Shown here in pieces: positions 38,652 to 54,000 of a stretch of DNA of 64,000 nt (position 1 is its first letter; every line of letters starts with the position of its first letter). Origin of the DNA: Dipetalonema caudispina. Its lineage: Eukaryota; Nematoda; Chromadorea; Rhabditida; Onchocercidae. Made by a program: the position numbers and the translations under genes. The notes under the pieces were generated by a model, which saw nothing but the letters and a program-made list of their open reading frames with translations, was not told the origin of the DNA and made no database searches. Location of the stretch: NCBI GenBank assembly GCA_013365325.1, contig JABVXV010000011.1:248001-312000 (forward strand), read 5' to 3'.

Positions 38652-40752
38652 TCATAGCACTGTTGAATTCTCTTCCAGAGTAAGTCGATCAATGAAGCTT
38701 TGCAAAGGTGCCAGCTGTTTTGAATCAATCAAGTCAAATTCTTGTATAAAAAGCATGAAGTGTTTGAAACTGGTATTTAAATGTTCTACTGCATTAAGTT
38801 GTTCTGAAATGCAGAGAAAAGTATTACAATTTCTTATCTACTTTAAAGCCCTTTGTGTTGCACTTGGAAGTAAAACTTAGGCTAAAAATATAAGCGAAAC
38901 TAGAAGGTAAACTAGTAAAATATGTCCTTTGCAAAACAAGTCACAGGACGTAACAGACTGTAAGCAATAGCACGACATAGAGCAGGAATTTCATCAATTG
39001 TTCCCATGTTATTGAAAAGAAATTGCTAGCGTGAGTTAAGTACAGCAATTTAATTGCATAATTTTTCGTCTCAAGTCGAGCAAATATGAATCAATCTAGC
39101 CACATACTACATTTTACATTGTGTAATAACATTCATCTTTGCAAGTTTCGTAGAAGCTGAATAACAAGTACTAGGTATATAGCAACCTGCAAACGATGAA
39201 AAATTTCATGAATTGTGAAGGAAGTGAAGGAAGGATTGAAAGTACATACCAATAAGTTCGAGATGTTGATGATATACATGAGCATACACTCGAAATAGTC
39301 GTTTCACAACAGCTTGTGCGATATGCAAGAAATTTGGTGGGAAAGGTTGCCCTAAACTCAAATGATGCTGTTGAAAAGTCACAGCGAAACGTATGATCAT
39401 ATATCTAAGTGTACATACAAATCTACCTGCACCATCAGTCTTCATCAAATGTCTGCTGCAAATGAAGAAAAAAAGTACAAGCTGAAAGGGTCTTTACGGA
39501 TGTGAACAGTTAAGTAACAGAAAGAACTACCAATCTGGGACGGGAAGATATTCTCGTCATCAAGCTGCTCGTGCACCCAAGTCATCAAATAATCGATATA
39601 AACAGGTGCTGGACAAGCAATTGTTTTCCTACCATCCGACCAAACATATTCATACTTCGAACCTGCACACATCCTAGGACAGGATTCCTTCGTACAATGA
39701 TCACTTATTGTCCCGAACAACATACTGACTTGGTTGAAAAAATCCAGAACTGAAAGTTACAACTGTAATTCATCTCCTGCTGATGCAACAATAAAAACCC
39801 GCTTTTAACAATTTCCTTCCCATCATTTGCTATGAGCACAAAAAAATACCAATACCTGCAATTTGTGGAAGTTAAACTATCTCTGGAATATTATATATCT
39901 TAGTAAAGAGTCTGATTATCAACAAAAGTGTACGCACCATTTACAGCGATCCATTCGTTAGGATCTTCGCCCTGCGGCAATTTTACAGCCTCACGCAGAT
40001 TTCCACTTCCTAAAGTGGCCGAAGCATACCTCAACAATTCGGTCTGCTTAGTATCTACATGACGCAATCGATGCATCTGCACTAAAAGAAAATATGGCAT
40101 CAGACACTAACACCAGCTAGCAATGCTTTATAAATTCTATATGGGCTTTAGCAGAACCAACTCTACCAAATAAATTAGCTCCGAAAAGAACAGAACCCTG
40201 AAATCCGTCCTATTATTTATTTTTCAGTGTAAGAAATATTGATTCAGATATCAAAACAATTCTGATGATGGTGAAAACCAAGGCAAACGAGCACATCATT
40301 TGTACAAACTTTTTATGACTAAATGAAGTTTCAGAGATTGATTTAAATTATTATACAACGCTGATAATATACAAAATATAAATCTCACTAGAACAACGCA
40401 CCTGTATATTCCAAACGACATCTTCATGACCAGGTAACACAATCTCAAACGAAGCACACATAAAATGAATGCCATGCACAACTGGCAGACAATACTACTA
40501 CAATCGAAAGCGGTTTTCAAAAGACAAAGTCATATTATGCAGGTGCCCGTTCTCCGAACATTTCAAAATAACAAACTGACAAATTGAACATCGATCATCA
40601 CTGACTAAACATCCCTTTGAAATCATTTAGAAAATGCATTTCTAGGTTGCAATTACAAAGACGTCTAAATGAAAATAAAGAACATTGTCCAACCTTCTAA
40701 CAAACTTGGTAGTACTCAGCTTACCTGCACAGCTCGAACCTAAAAGAACCAT
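38652..40752 (-). CDS. MOB1 kinase activator
   Basis: Adaptor and coactivator of NDR/LATS kinases in the Hippo and mitotic exit pathways. Exons on the minus strand: 40752-40725, 40081-39938, 39749-39531, 39351-39250, 38803-38652. The phases agree and the total is 214 residues (MOB1 is usually about 216). Seen: [93 protein letters not shown] and HLNTSFKHF, close to human MOB1 throughout and with the Cys and His zinc ligands in place. The C-terminus ([12 protein letters not shown]) lies in the exon at 38803. The 28-base first exon (MVLLGSSCA) was chosen because its ATG, donor and phase fit; it is the least certain part. It replaces the usual KTFKPKK segment, so the Thr12-type phosphosite is absent in this model, while the Thr35-type site (ASATLG) remains. 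Confidence 0.92.
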
Positions 40753-41546
40753 TTTTGGCGAACACGTGCATGACAAGAATCAATGATGTAACTACGCTCT
40801 ATATAACAAAATGAGAAATTTTAGACAACAATAAAGCAACGGTTACATCATATTCATAAAGTCAAGGAGCGCAAGTGATAAACCAAGGCCAAATAGTAAA
40901 CTTACTAGTCGAAATATGGTTTTTTACTTCAGTAATATAGATTTTGTATAATTAACTAGTTTAGTAAACATAAAGCTTTCTTAACTATATGTTCTTCATG
41001 CAACGAAGCAAAAAATCTCAAACTTTCCACTATTAAGAGAATTCCATGGACGACTCTTGCTAATGAGAAAAAAAATCTTTACACGCAGATTAGTTTGAGG
41101 AATTTTCTGCATCTGGTTACTCTACTATTATAATAAATTGTGTTAGTGACGGCTGAAAAGATAGTAGGCTTTAAAATTAGTGCGAATTGCAGAGTAATTT
41201 TGAAGCTGCAAGAAAGGATGATGAGAAAACGAATTCAGCGTAGATCCAGTTACAGAAATGAATGATCATTTAATCCTTATACACCTAGACCAATCATATT
41301 AACACTCCTTTCGCAATGTTGACTTTTGTAATGAATAAATATTAACAATTTCGTAATTTGAAAAAAAAAGAAATTGTTAATATGACCTGTGGCTTGTGTT
41401 CTCAGTCACAAGTAAGACTCTGCATTGTATTTAGATGAAAAATAAAATCATACATTTGAATAATGTATGCTAGCATTTTTTTCCAAAGAAGTTAAAAGCA
41501 TTCTCCGGCACAACTAATGTGGCGAAAGGATTGATTTCTTGTCATT
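40753..41546. other. Gap between PP2A catalytic subunit and MOB1
   Basis: About 0.8 kb with both genes on the same strand. It holds the PP2A 3' UTR (which runs leftward) and the MOB1 promoter or intercistronic region. Self-complementary AT-rich sequence lies near 41341-41385 (AATTTCGTAATTTG and following). No gene is seen. Confidence 0.5.
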
Positions 41547-43998
<2,452 letters not shown>

Positions 43999-44001
43999 TC
44001 T
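43999..44001 (-). promoter_or_regulatory. Splice acceptor one base before the PP2A start codon
   Basis: On the minus strand GGTTTTTAG precedes A-ATG. An acceptor one base from the start codon, without an upstream coding exon, is the usual sign of spliced-leader trans-splicing in nematodes. Confidence 0.55.
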
Positions 44002-47000
44002 AAAAACCTTCCTTCTGAAAATAAATAGATAAAATGTGTTGACAATTTGAAACCTTGTTAAATGGTAGTCCAAATCAATAACGCCTGTTCAAAGGTGATT
44101 CTGATCATCTGGAGATTGTGATCCTGAAATGGTCCATATATAAAATCCTCAAGTTTAGAATGTACTAAGGGACCCATTCCAAAAGCTGACTAAATGAAAG
44201 TATGTCAGCAAACAGTAAAATGAAAGCGGTGATAGCTGGAGAGAGAGGAAAATACTTAATCTAAAACGTAATTTGGCCAATAACGCACACACGTACCACA
44301 CGTACCAGCTTTATTGTGCTTCGAATAACATGAATAGTACACGGATACCAAGTTAATGTCAAAATACCGACGCGTTCATTGTAAAGTGGATACAAATTAT
44401 TCTACAGACCACAATGATTAAAGGTTGAATCGGGCAAGGGAGAAATGAAGAGAACATTTAATAAAGCAACTCATTTACGTCGACTTGACACATTATTACC
44501 TCCAACTTTCTTTCTTTTTTATCGAGTACTTGATGTGCCCAGAAAGAAGTTTAAGTAATGACTTCTATGTAATTTGGATGATACCAAAAACACTGAGACA
44601 TATTGGACAAGTTTCCAAATAAACTATTTATTACAAACAAGATGAGTTCACAGTTAAAACGTTAAAAACAGTAAACTGTTCCGCCGATTAATTTATATTG
44701 GCTATGAACGAAGACTCGTAACACTTCGAGTTACAATTCTAATAAAGAGGAACAAGTAATTACCAATCCTTTATTATGATCTCTTAACTCCATTCAGCTA
44801 ATCTGGGACTTCCTCAGTATCTACTTCTCTCCGTAAGGTATGTAATGTTTAAGCAGAAGGTTCCGGTACAGCCAATTTCACATTGAGATAATCAGAGCAG
44901 CACATACACCATTTCAAAGGTGCTATTACAAAAGCGTGAAAGGTATGAGTGTCGAGACATCGAACAACAACAGCAACACTAAATCCCTCATTAGTTACTC
45001 TCCATGCAATCCATGCTGTTCCGAGAATGTTTTCGTTATATTAGATATGTAACGTTAAACATGTGGACTGACTTACTAGCTGCTAAAATGGATGGTTGAT
45101 AACTAGAACATATACCGTTAAAAACATTTGCATGCAGTAAATCGCCGTATGCTACATTTGTATTGCGAATCTACTTCCCTGTAAGTCTAAAAGTGAATTT
45201 CAGCAATGTCTATTATCGGATAGTGAGAAGTGGGCAGTTCGAAGTGCTACAGCTCACTTTACATCTTAGCACGCTGTAATTCACGTGCCGAAACGCTGAA
45301 AAGTTTTTTTTTACATCTGCCATGATATTTAGCAAAGGCAAACAGGTAAAAAATTGAGATTTCCATTAGGAAATTGGGATTTATATAGGTCAAGTTAATA
45401 CGTTCAGATTATTTAATGTCCCATTTAACGAGTAGTGTCGTATTGTTTGCGGAGTACGATTTTTTATCCGCTAATATTGCTAGCGAAAAATTCAAAAAAA
45501 AAAAACTCACAAACCACACACGCAGAGGAATGAAACATCTGTGAACGTCAAATCTCACAAAACTTTATATCAAGAATTATTCCAACCCAAGACATTCTGT
45601 ACGTTGGATTCTTCGTATTTATTTCCATATATTGGGCCTTAATTTACTGAATTCAGCCAAAAATTTAAGAAATATTACTGTGTCTTTCATTGTAAAACAG
45701 TTAAAGGCGATTATCGGAAAAGTATCGGTGGGGTGACTAAAGCTTCAAATATGAATGCAGGCTTTTACAGAACGACAGTTTACCCGTGAACTCATCGTAG
45801 TATAGTCATTTTCTAGAACATTTTTACATATATAATACTGCGTTTATTATATTTTTACTTCCGAAGACGGATGAGAATGGTTGACAGTGGAGAATGCTTA
45901 CTTGTTTCTCAAGTATCTTCTCGGAACTGCCATCTTTTTTGGTCGGGTTGCTTTTCTCAGGCTTCTGGATACACTCTCATTGCAAGACCGCTTTCTTCGT
46001 CCTCTTTCATTCATTGTCACTGAAATTTACTGTTTCTTCATAATTCAAAAACATATGTGTGTAGTGAAAGGATTTCTTCGTGTAAGGCACGAATGGTTAA
46101 ACACTAAGAAAAGCTCGGTGAATTTGACTATAGCTTGCCGTATATAAAAATGCGACTTGCCACATTGAAATGGATTGTGATATTCCAGGATAAGCGCAGC
46201 GTAGTACTATAACATCTCGATTACGTAACTGTTTGCATTGTTCTTGCCCATTATGAAGGGGTATGTAAATACCTTGAAAGGTACAGAAATTGAAGTACAA
46301 AAAATCCTAATAATTTCATGTGAAGGGAAGCATCAGGAAGCCTTTTCAACAGGTTATCCACGGTTTCCACCCATTTTTGCGATGCCTTTCGTCTTACTGA
46401 GTTGCAAGCACACTATAAATTATTTAGGCCTTTTTGTTTTCTGCTGATACTAAAAGTACAAGTCATTTCATGAATATTATCTTATGACTGTCAGAACAAT
46501 TGCGTTCAATGTTTATCAATTTGGAAGCATTTAAAAAAATTGGATAAAAAGTCATCCATCTGGACTGGGGAAGCATTTACATAAATGAAAATTTAATGTT
46601 CATTCCCAAATCATTTAGAAAGAAGTAAAAGATGGGAGACAACAGAAAGTGGACATGCACAAGAAGAAAAGTGGCGGGAGAGGAAAGGCGCAACAGAGTC
46701 AATCTCGAGGCAGCAGTGGAAATAAGACTGGACTACCGCCTCGTTTAAGCGTAGAGGGAACACACTTCACCTCTCTGTTTTACTTAGCTCGTTTACCCTT
46801 CGCCGCGACTAGTCGAACAAAAAGTAACGGTTTCGAGAGATCAGCGTGCAGTGTGATGTAATATAAATGAGCTTGAACGGTATTATTGTTTATCAGATAA
46901 TTGACGGTTTTGCTGGTGGTAAAAATTTCAAACGGTATTATCGATTTTCCATTTTGATCTTGTATGAAAATGCTTAACTTTTCCGAAAAATATTTTCCCA

Positions 47001-48021
47001 CATAATGAAGCAAATAGAACAGAAAATGTTGTGTTATGAAATAATGAATAGCAAAATATGCGAATGGTAAAACCATCCTTTGTTTCCAGTCAATTATTTA
47101 ACACTTTGTTCGGTCCATAATCCTTGTTCTCCTTGTACTTTTTGTCCCATTTCCACAGCTGCCATACTGGTAGATTGTTGACACGTTAGACATATTTTCC
47201 TGTCCTTCTTCATTCACTCAACCTTTACCCTCTACATCTTCCCAACATTCTTCAAGCTAATTTGCTCCACTGCATCAGGTTCAAACGACCTCTTCAAAGA
47301 TGAGCCCTCACGGTGCAACACTATGCGATATGAAAACAATGCCACCAAACTGCTTGCGTTAAAAACTGTTGTCAACAACATTGTTAACCACTGGATGAAA
47401 TAGTAGCCTTTGCCCATATCGTATGAACGGGAAGTGCTGAGTATGCAAGGTAATGGAAAAAAGAAAGGGGTCAAACGGTTATGAAATAAGGAGACTGAAA
47501 GGATTCGAAATATCCTTTTTGTCTAGGAATTAAAATGAAATGCTGTAAGCCAGGGATTGTTGAACACTTACATCTGGAAACAGTGGGATCTATCCAGAAA
47601 CTCTTAAGGCTTCTGAAAAAATACCCCTACATCCGTTTATTTTCAGTCGTGTTCTGATATCCATTAAAGATGTCTTTTCCAGTTTGTTGACAATCACTAT
47701 ACTCAACTTTTGAACCTACTCGCTTCGTCACCTGTCAGCAAAGAACGTAAGCATTTCTCCAGTGTAACATTGTAAGTATAAGCCACTGATTCTCTTAGTA
47801 TGCCATTGATAAGTTATTGAAGTGCTTCGTGCTGGAACTTGAACTGAAACATCAGCATTATTTGAAGAAACATGTTACAAAAACATTACTCGAAGGCCAA
47901 AACTTTCCAGGATAACTGAAACATTTCGTACAACTCTTTCAGCGCCATTTCAACCTGCAGGCCTGGAAAAATTTTACTTTAATTGAGTCAAGTTGCTATG
48001 ATTTACTTTATGCTTACTTCC

Positions 48022-48042
48022 AGGGTGATTATGCTGATTTGA
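48022..48042 (+). promoter_or_regulatory. Acceptor and three-codon upstream frame abutting rbc-1 ATG
   Basis: CTTCCAG ends at 48023. Eight bases on, ATG CTG ATT TGA (48031-48042) forms a three-codon frame whose stop directly touches the rbc-1 ATG at 48043. If the acceptor is the trans-splice site, every mRNA carries this tiny frame. Confidence 0.5.
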
Positions 48043-51000
48043 ATGAATGTACATCAGATTTTGACTGGGGCCCTTAATCGTGGCGATGAGGTTTTCTGCG
48101 TTGGAGCGATCGATGATTACAGTTTTACGGTTTGTCAGCTTTTTAACTGCGTTCTACTACAGTAAAGCATAAATACTTGTTTATTTATCTTGCTATATTT
48201 TTTGAATCTTATATATCAACAGGCTTGCGCAGTTGGTACGAATGTTGTGATATTTTCATCCTCCTTCGAGCGTATACAAGTTATTACACCTGCGAGTTGT
48301 GCGAAGGGATTACTAGTGAAATGTGTGGCTGCCTGTTGTGAAACTGGAAAGGTAATTATTCCTCTTCTTTTCCCTTTCTGGATACTTGGTCCAAAGTTTT
48401 GATCAAATATTGTTGAGGCATAAATATTCGAATTTGAGTTATATGATTTTATGATTTCATCATTCAAAAGCTTCCTTTGTTCCAGTTTGGTAAAAATGTA
48501 AGTTATCTGAATTCGGCAAACAAATCAGTGTTGCACTTACTTTGTTCATCAGCGTTACGTGTAATGATATGGTGTCATTGTAGATTGTAGCAACTTACAG
48601 TGGTGTGGTGCGCATTTATGAGCCCATTACGCGAACTGAAGATGGAATTAGCGTAAATTTCATTGTTATGCTCCAGCTTAAAGTTGTTTAGCTTATTTTT
48701 TAATCTTTCATGTCATTTTTCTGAAATTCTGTCAAGTTCTCGATTTTCACCTCTTAATGTGGATTTGAAAATGTTTTTAGAGCCTCACGTACCAATGGGT
48801 TGAAACATACAATCTTACCTTGAGATATACAGTGGATAAGATACAGTGGAGTTTGCAAGGCCTGCGACTATTGATTTGTTGTGGCGATGCGCTTCACCTT
48901 TATCAAAATTCGCTTCTTTCTGCTGCTCTAGATGTTAAATTGGATACCGTAACATTCGGGATTGTTGAAGAGGTTATTCATATGCTGTTTTAATTTAGGC
49001 TATGGACATTGTACACAAATTCATTTTTCAAGTACATAATCTCTTTCAGGAAAACGAACCTGAGAATGAGGGAGTTTCGTCTTGGGATTGTGTTTGGTCG
49101 CAGAAATTAGCAGCAAAACCAAAGTTTATGGCTAGTTCGCCCGATGGAGCTTATTTTGCTACTTGTGGTGTTTCAGATTGTCTGGTAAAGATATGGTTTC
49201 AGAGAGAAGGTAGGCTTTATCGATCTGTGGTTCTTTATTTGTGCTTAAATTCCCGCTTTTGTGTTCTGTGGTGTTCTCATTGCAGAGGTCGCAATAATTG
49301 AATTTTAAGAGAAAATGGAAGGAAACTGTGACAGTCTTCATTGTTAGCCGCTATATTTCTTGAAACGAAAATAAGCTTAATGGGTTTAAGGGCTACTCTA
49401 CTGATTTTGATCAAACTTGTAATTTATTGAGTGTTCTGTTCTAAAATTCAAAATTACATATGGATATACTATCACTTGGTAAAAATCGAAAGTAATTAGT
49501 AGTCTATATTTCAAAAAGGATATTTTTTTGTAAAAGAATCTTTTCAGAATCTGGTGGGATAGAAAACAGTGGAAATGGTGTTTCATTTGGTTTCAGTTAT
49601 GTGCAGCACCCCCAGCCAGTTGCTGGTTTTGAGTGGCGAAAAGTTCCTCGTTACATGTCACGGTTATTTATCACTGTCCAGCTGATTATTTTTGTTTTCA
49701 ACTTTTTAATCTTTACTGTAATAAATTGGGACTGTTAATTTTAAATACTGTTCCAGACAATGTGTTCAGAACGCTTTGCTCACTTGGTGTGAAGACAACA
49801 CAGTTCGGATTTGGAAAGAAGCTACTACTGTATCCCTTGACTTCCAAACTGTGATTAGCACAGCGGAGGTGATATGTATCGAAAAAAGTCCTACAAGAGA
49901 ACGTTGCTCCAAAAAACGTTCACTTCGGGGTACTCGAGCAAAAATCAAAACCTTTCTTAAGAAAATTATGTGAGTTGAAGGATATTATCTGAACTCTTTT
50001 AACTTGCCAGCGCTGATAAGGTTTTCTGGAATCTGGTAGATTTAAGGTTAATATGTGAAATAGTGAATTTGAAGAGCAAGGAATTCTGAATATCAATTCT
50101 TCAGATTCGCTGTTTTTAGGGAGAGAAAGGCACTTGCAGGTGAAATAATGCGACCAACAAGATCATCTGTTTCCAGAAATACTTCATTGTGTGAAATTGC
50201 TTCAGGGAAGCATACTGATTCTAGTCCTACATTTTATCTATGCACTACTATAAATGCTCAAAACGGTGTGTTTTTGTTTTAAAATATTGCTCACTAAATG
50301 GTATATTACGCTACCGAATTCATAGGAGATACTGGTGCATTTTCCGAGTATTATGTATTGCAGATTGTCTTCTGGTTCCATCCTTGGAAACTTCTGTCGA
50401 ACAAAGACCTTTCATGATTCACTGGTTAAACAATAAAGAGATTGTTTATGACATTGGCATTGAAAGAATTATGATGGAAGCTCTGATCAGTGATTGTTCC
50501 ACAGAACCGAATGAAATTGAAAATTCAATCAGAAGTACAGTTTTGGTTCCTTACTTGATTAGAAGTTATGTTACTCTGTACAGTAATAAAATTTCATTTT
50601 TTAGAAAGCGTCGTGCAAACGCAAAATTTATTGACGGAGTCTCCACATGCTAGCAAAGTACATAATGTTGACGATACCAAGGTGGCATCAATTGGTCCTA
50701 TGGAGCAAGAAGATGAAGTCTTAGACGGAACACTTGCCAGTAATTTCAGTGACGCAACTAGAGCTTTCTTTAATGTGTGTGAATATTTATATTTTAATAT
50801 TTCTCGATTTACAAAAATGGAGGTTTTAAAAAACAAAGTCTTACTTTTTAATTCAGGAAACAACATCATTGAAAGATTCTATGGATTTAAAACTAAATAT
50901 CCTTATACGAGAATGGAAGAAGTCTACTGATATTTTGTTTGCTGTACATCCTGCCGACGGTAGCTTACTAACCTGGTAAAATATTGATATTCTCTCAGTT

Positions 51001-54000
51001 GATATAAAACTTACTTATATAAAAATACTTTAGCCATCTTTTGTATTAGGTTCAAAATTCTCTTACCTCTTCACTAACCTATTTGTAACAGTGCTATTGA
51101 TGTTTCGACGAAAAAGCGAGGATACAGTTCTTCTAAGTTACTGAATGAAAACTGCTCCATTTTTCAGGACAGTCGAATGGCTTGATGATCCGTTACGACA
51201 GCCCACCGTTAGTTTTACTTCACGATTTCCATCTGCATTTTCACTCTCAGATGCGACATCGTTAAACCCTTCGCTGAGTGTATATTATCCTCACGATTTT
51301 CTTCATGAACAGTTTACCGAGAAGTATGCTTCTGATGGTAAGCTTTTTCCTAGTTAAATTTTTTTTTGGCTATCGAAATATTGTGTTCGTGGTATTTGCG
51401 TTTGCCTATTTCGTACAGTTAATCTTACTTGATTTTTAAGGCGTTTCCCAAATATTTGAACGGAGAAATACAAATTTGCTCTATCTGCTGACCCATCATA
51501 ACAATGGGTCCTTAAATTTATGGAATTTGACATTTGAAGATAATGGCAAATTTAATACAGTTGTTAATATATCACATACTTCAAGAATGTGTGGTCATCG
51601 TTACAAAATTTCGCAAGTTCGTATTATGTGTTTGAAATATTGCTCGAAGTTTTCATATAACTAAAATTCCAATATGCACAGTTAATGCTTTTTTTCAAGT
51701 TGGTTAATTTCAATTATTCGACTGGTGAGACTCATTCCTAGTTCCTCTTACCAGCCAGCCAGACGGTGATAATTGTTCTTTACTTACTGGTATCCAGCAG
51801 AAGAGGTGCAGTGACTCGATTGACCTCGCGGAATATTTGTATGTTATGAGATGCGGTAGTATGAAATGAGAATATATAACAGAATAAGCGGTTATGACGT
51901 GGCTCTATCAGCTTCTGTGCAACGCCGATAGTATCACCGTAAAGGCCAAACGATCTTAGTAATTGTTCAGTAGAATCTCGTTTTCCCTGGATTGTTCCAC
52001 TTGCGTTTTTCTTTCCATTTTCATACTTAGTTTACTGTTTAGGTCATTGCTCATCCAGTACTTCCTCTTGTTCTTACAACGAGTCACTACAATTACATTA
52101 TGCAAGACACTGAAGAAACAGGAAAGGCTGAGCTGATTTTATGGAAGGTGAATCCTGTTGGACCGCTATGTAAATGTGGTGGTGTTCGGGAACTGGCACG
52201 AATGACAAGCAATTCTTCTGATGCGTTTACAGCCGTTACATGGTTGCCAGTGATTTTGTCAAGGTATCCAAGTTTTTTTAATTTATATCCGCCTGAAAGT
52301 TGGAAGTAATTTTAGAACTTGAAGTGCAAGTTGCGATTCTCTTAAATTTGCTATTCATTTTTTTTTTCGTTGAACTTACAACTATACAGTAATCTATATA
52401 TATATATACATATGTAAAAATGCAGTTCACTACTGGGATCGCTATCGACTTCACCTAGCTCCTCTTTTGTGGCTAACAGTTCTGGACATATCAACATTTA
52501 CCAAGCCATCGTTGATGCTGCGGAGTTTCTCGCAAATATACATGCTTCTGGAGGAAGAAATGCTTCCCATTCTGAAAGCAGGTTTCTTTTAATGTTTTTA
52601 GTGTCCTCGTGATTTGAATGCATATTCTGCATATCTTATTGCTTATGTTTTCTTGTCTTTTTTTATGTTTTCATTTACTCAAATAATGCCTACGTAGAAT
52701 TTGCGGAAAGTCGGAATACCACAGTCCATTAGATTTTGGTTTTCATGACAAAAAAAAGCATTGTTAGTTAAATTGGATTGAAAATTGGTAAAATGAATGG
52801 CAGTTGTTAAAAAAAGGGTTACTGCAGTGTCATTTTTTTTGCTTACATATAGCATCTATAAATCTCTTCGAATAATGGTTGACTAGAAGGGATAAAAACT
52901 GTAAGGGAAACAAGAGGTAAAGAGGATGATGAACTAGCTTTTTTCATACAGCTTGTCCTTCAAAAAAATTGATGTTACAAAAATAAGTTTGGATTGGGCA
53001 GGTGCATTATACTTTTTCGCACGGTAGCATTGTGACCATTGCCAGTAATTAAGATTTAGTGAATTTGTGGTATGATCTCATATAAGATGAGCTACATCCT
53101 GTTGCACGAATCGTAAACGAAATAAGTTACAATAAAATTGCATGACTAAAGCGATTTATAATGGGATTAAAGTGATCAGCATTTTGCAGTTGTTCGACCA
53201 ATGACGAAAAAGCTGATGACATACGAAATAAATATAACGTGAAGAAACTGTACAAAGTTGTTTCTACGCAATCATCGACAAAGCCTGGTTGCATACTTTT
53301 ACTGTCGAGTATTAATGCAGCTTCGGTATCTTTTTTCTCAGACCTCTTGGTTGGAAATATTTCATTCGTTCAAAATTTGTTCTTCGCTTCGTGGATCTAC
53401 TTCCATTAATGCTATTTTGTTTTGCAATTTTCTATATTTTCTATTGCAGTGTGCAGACAATGTTCTGCTTGTTCATGCTTTCAATGAACGTTTGCTGGTT
53501 TCCAAAGACGAAGTTTTCGGTACCACAGATGCTTCGCAAAATTTGACGATTGAACAAGCAAACGTCAGTCGTTATTATTTGGTATTATTTGAAAAAGAGA
53601 AGGATTCCCTTACAAGGTTTGCATCTTCTGAAAATTGTTACGTAATCATGCAAGTAGTTCTATCACATCTAATATGCAGCACTTTCAGGTTACGTATGTG
53701 GTTGATTAACATTGCTGTAGTGGATTTTGCTGGTTTAGGTACGTTTTGCTTCTGCGTAATGAACCAATAGATGAGGAAATAATTCAAACTGAAACAAATC
53801 TAAAGCATTCTTGTAAAACAAAATTCTTCTGGATTATAGGAGAGACTGAAGATGCCTTGCCTACAAAGGATTCATCGGGTTTAATCAATGTGAAGAATGC
53901 AAACGAGGATTCTTTGAGCAAATTGCAATTCAGTACTTATCTAGTTTACGACGATCATGTTATGCTGCCGGATGCTGTTTCTGTGAGCTCTCTTATTTTT

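Larger units (their letters stand above)
43999..48042. other. Divergent intergenic region between PP2A and rbc-1
   Basis: Contains the promoters of two divergent genes. Most is AT-rich without supported coding sequence. A GC-richer block at about 46640-46850 includes a plus-strand 70-codon frame rich in Lys, Gly and Ser (MDMHKKKSGGRGKAQQSQSR); it resembles no family I know and is not needed for rbc-1. It may be a promoter-associated block or a non-coding 5' exon. Confidence 0.5.

Noticed and set aside
40130..40200. Alternative MOB1 first exon reading [10 protein letters not shown], like the MSFLF start of human MOB1
   Set aside because: It lacks a start codon, and in the phase needed to follow the 40752 exon it hits a stop.
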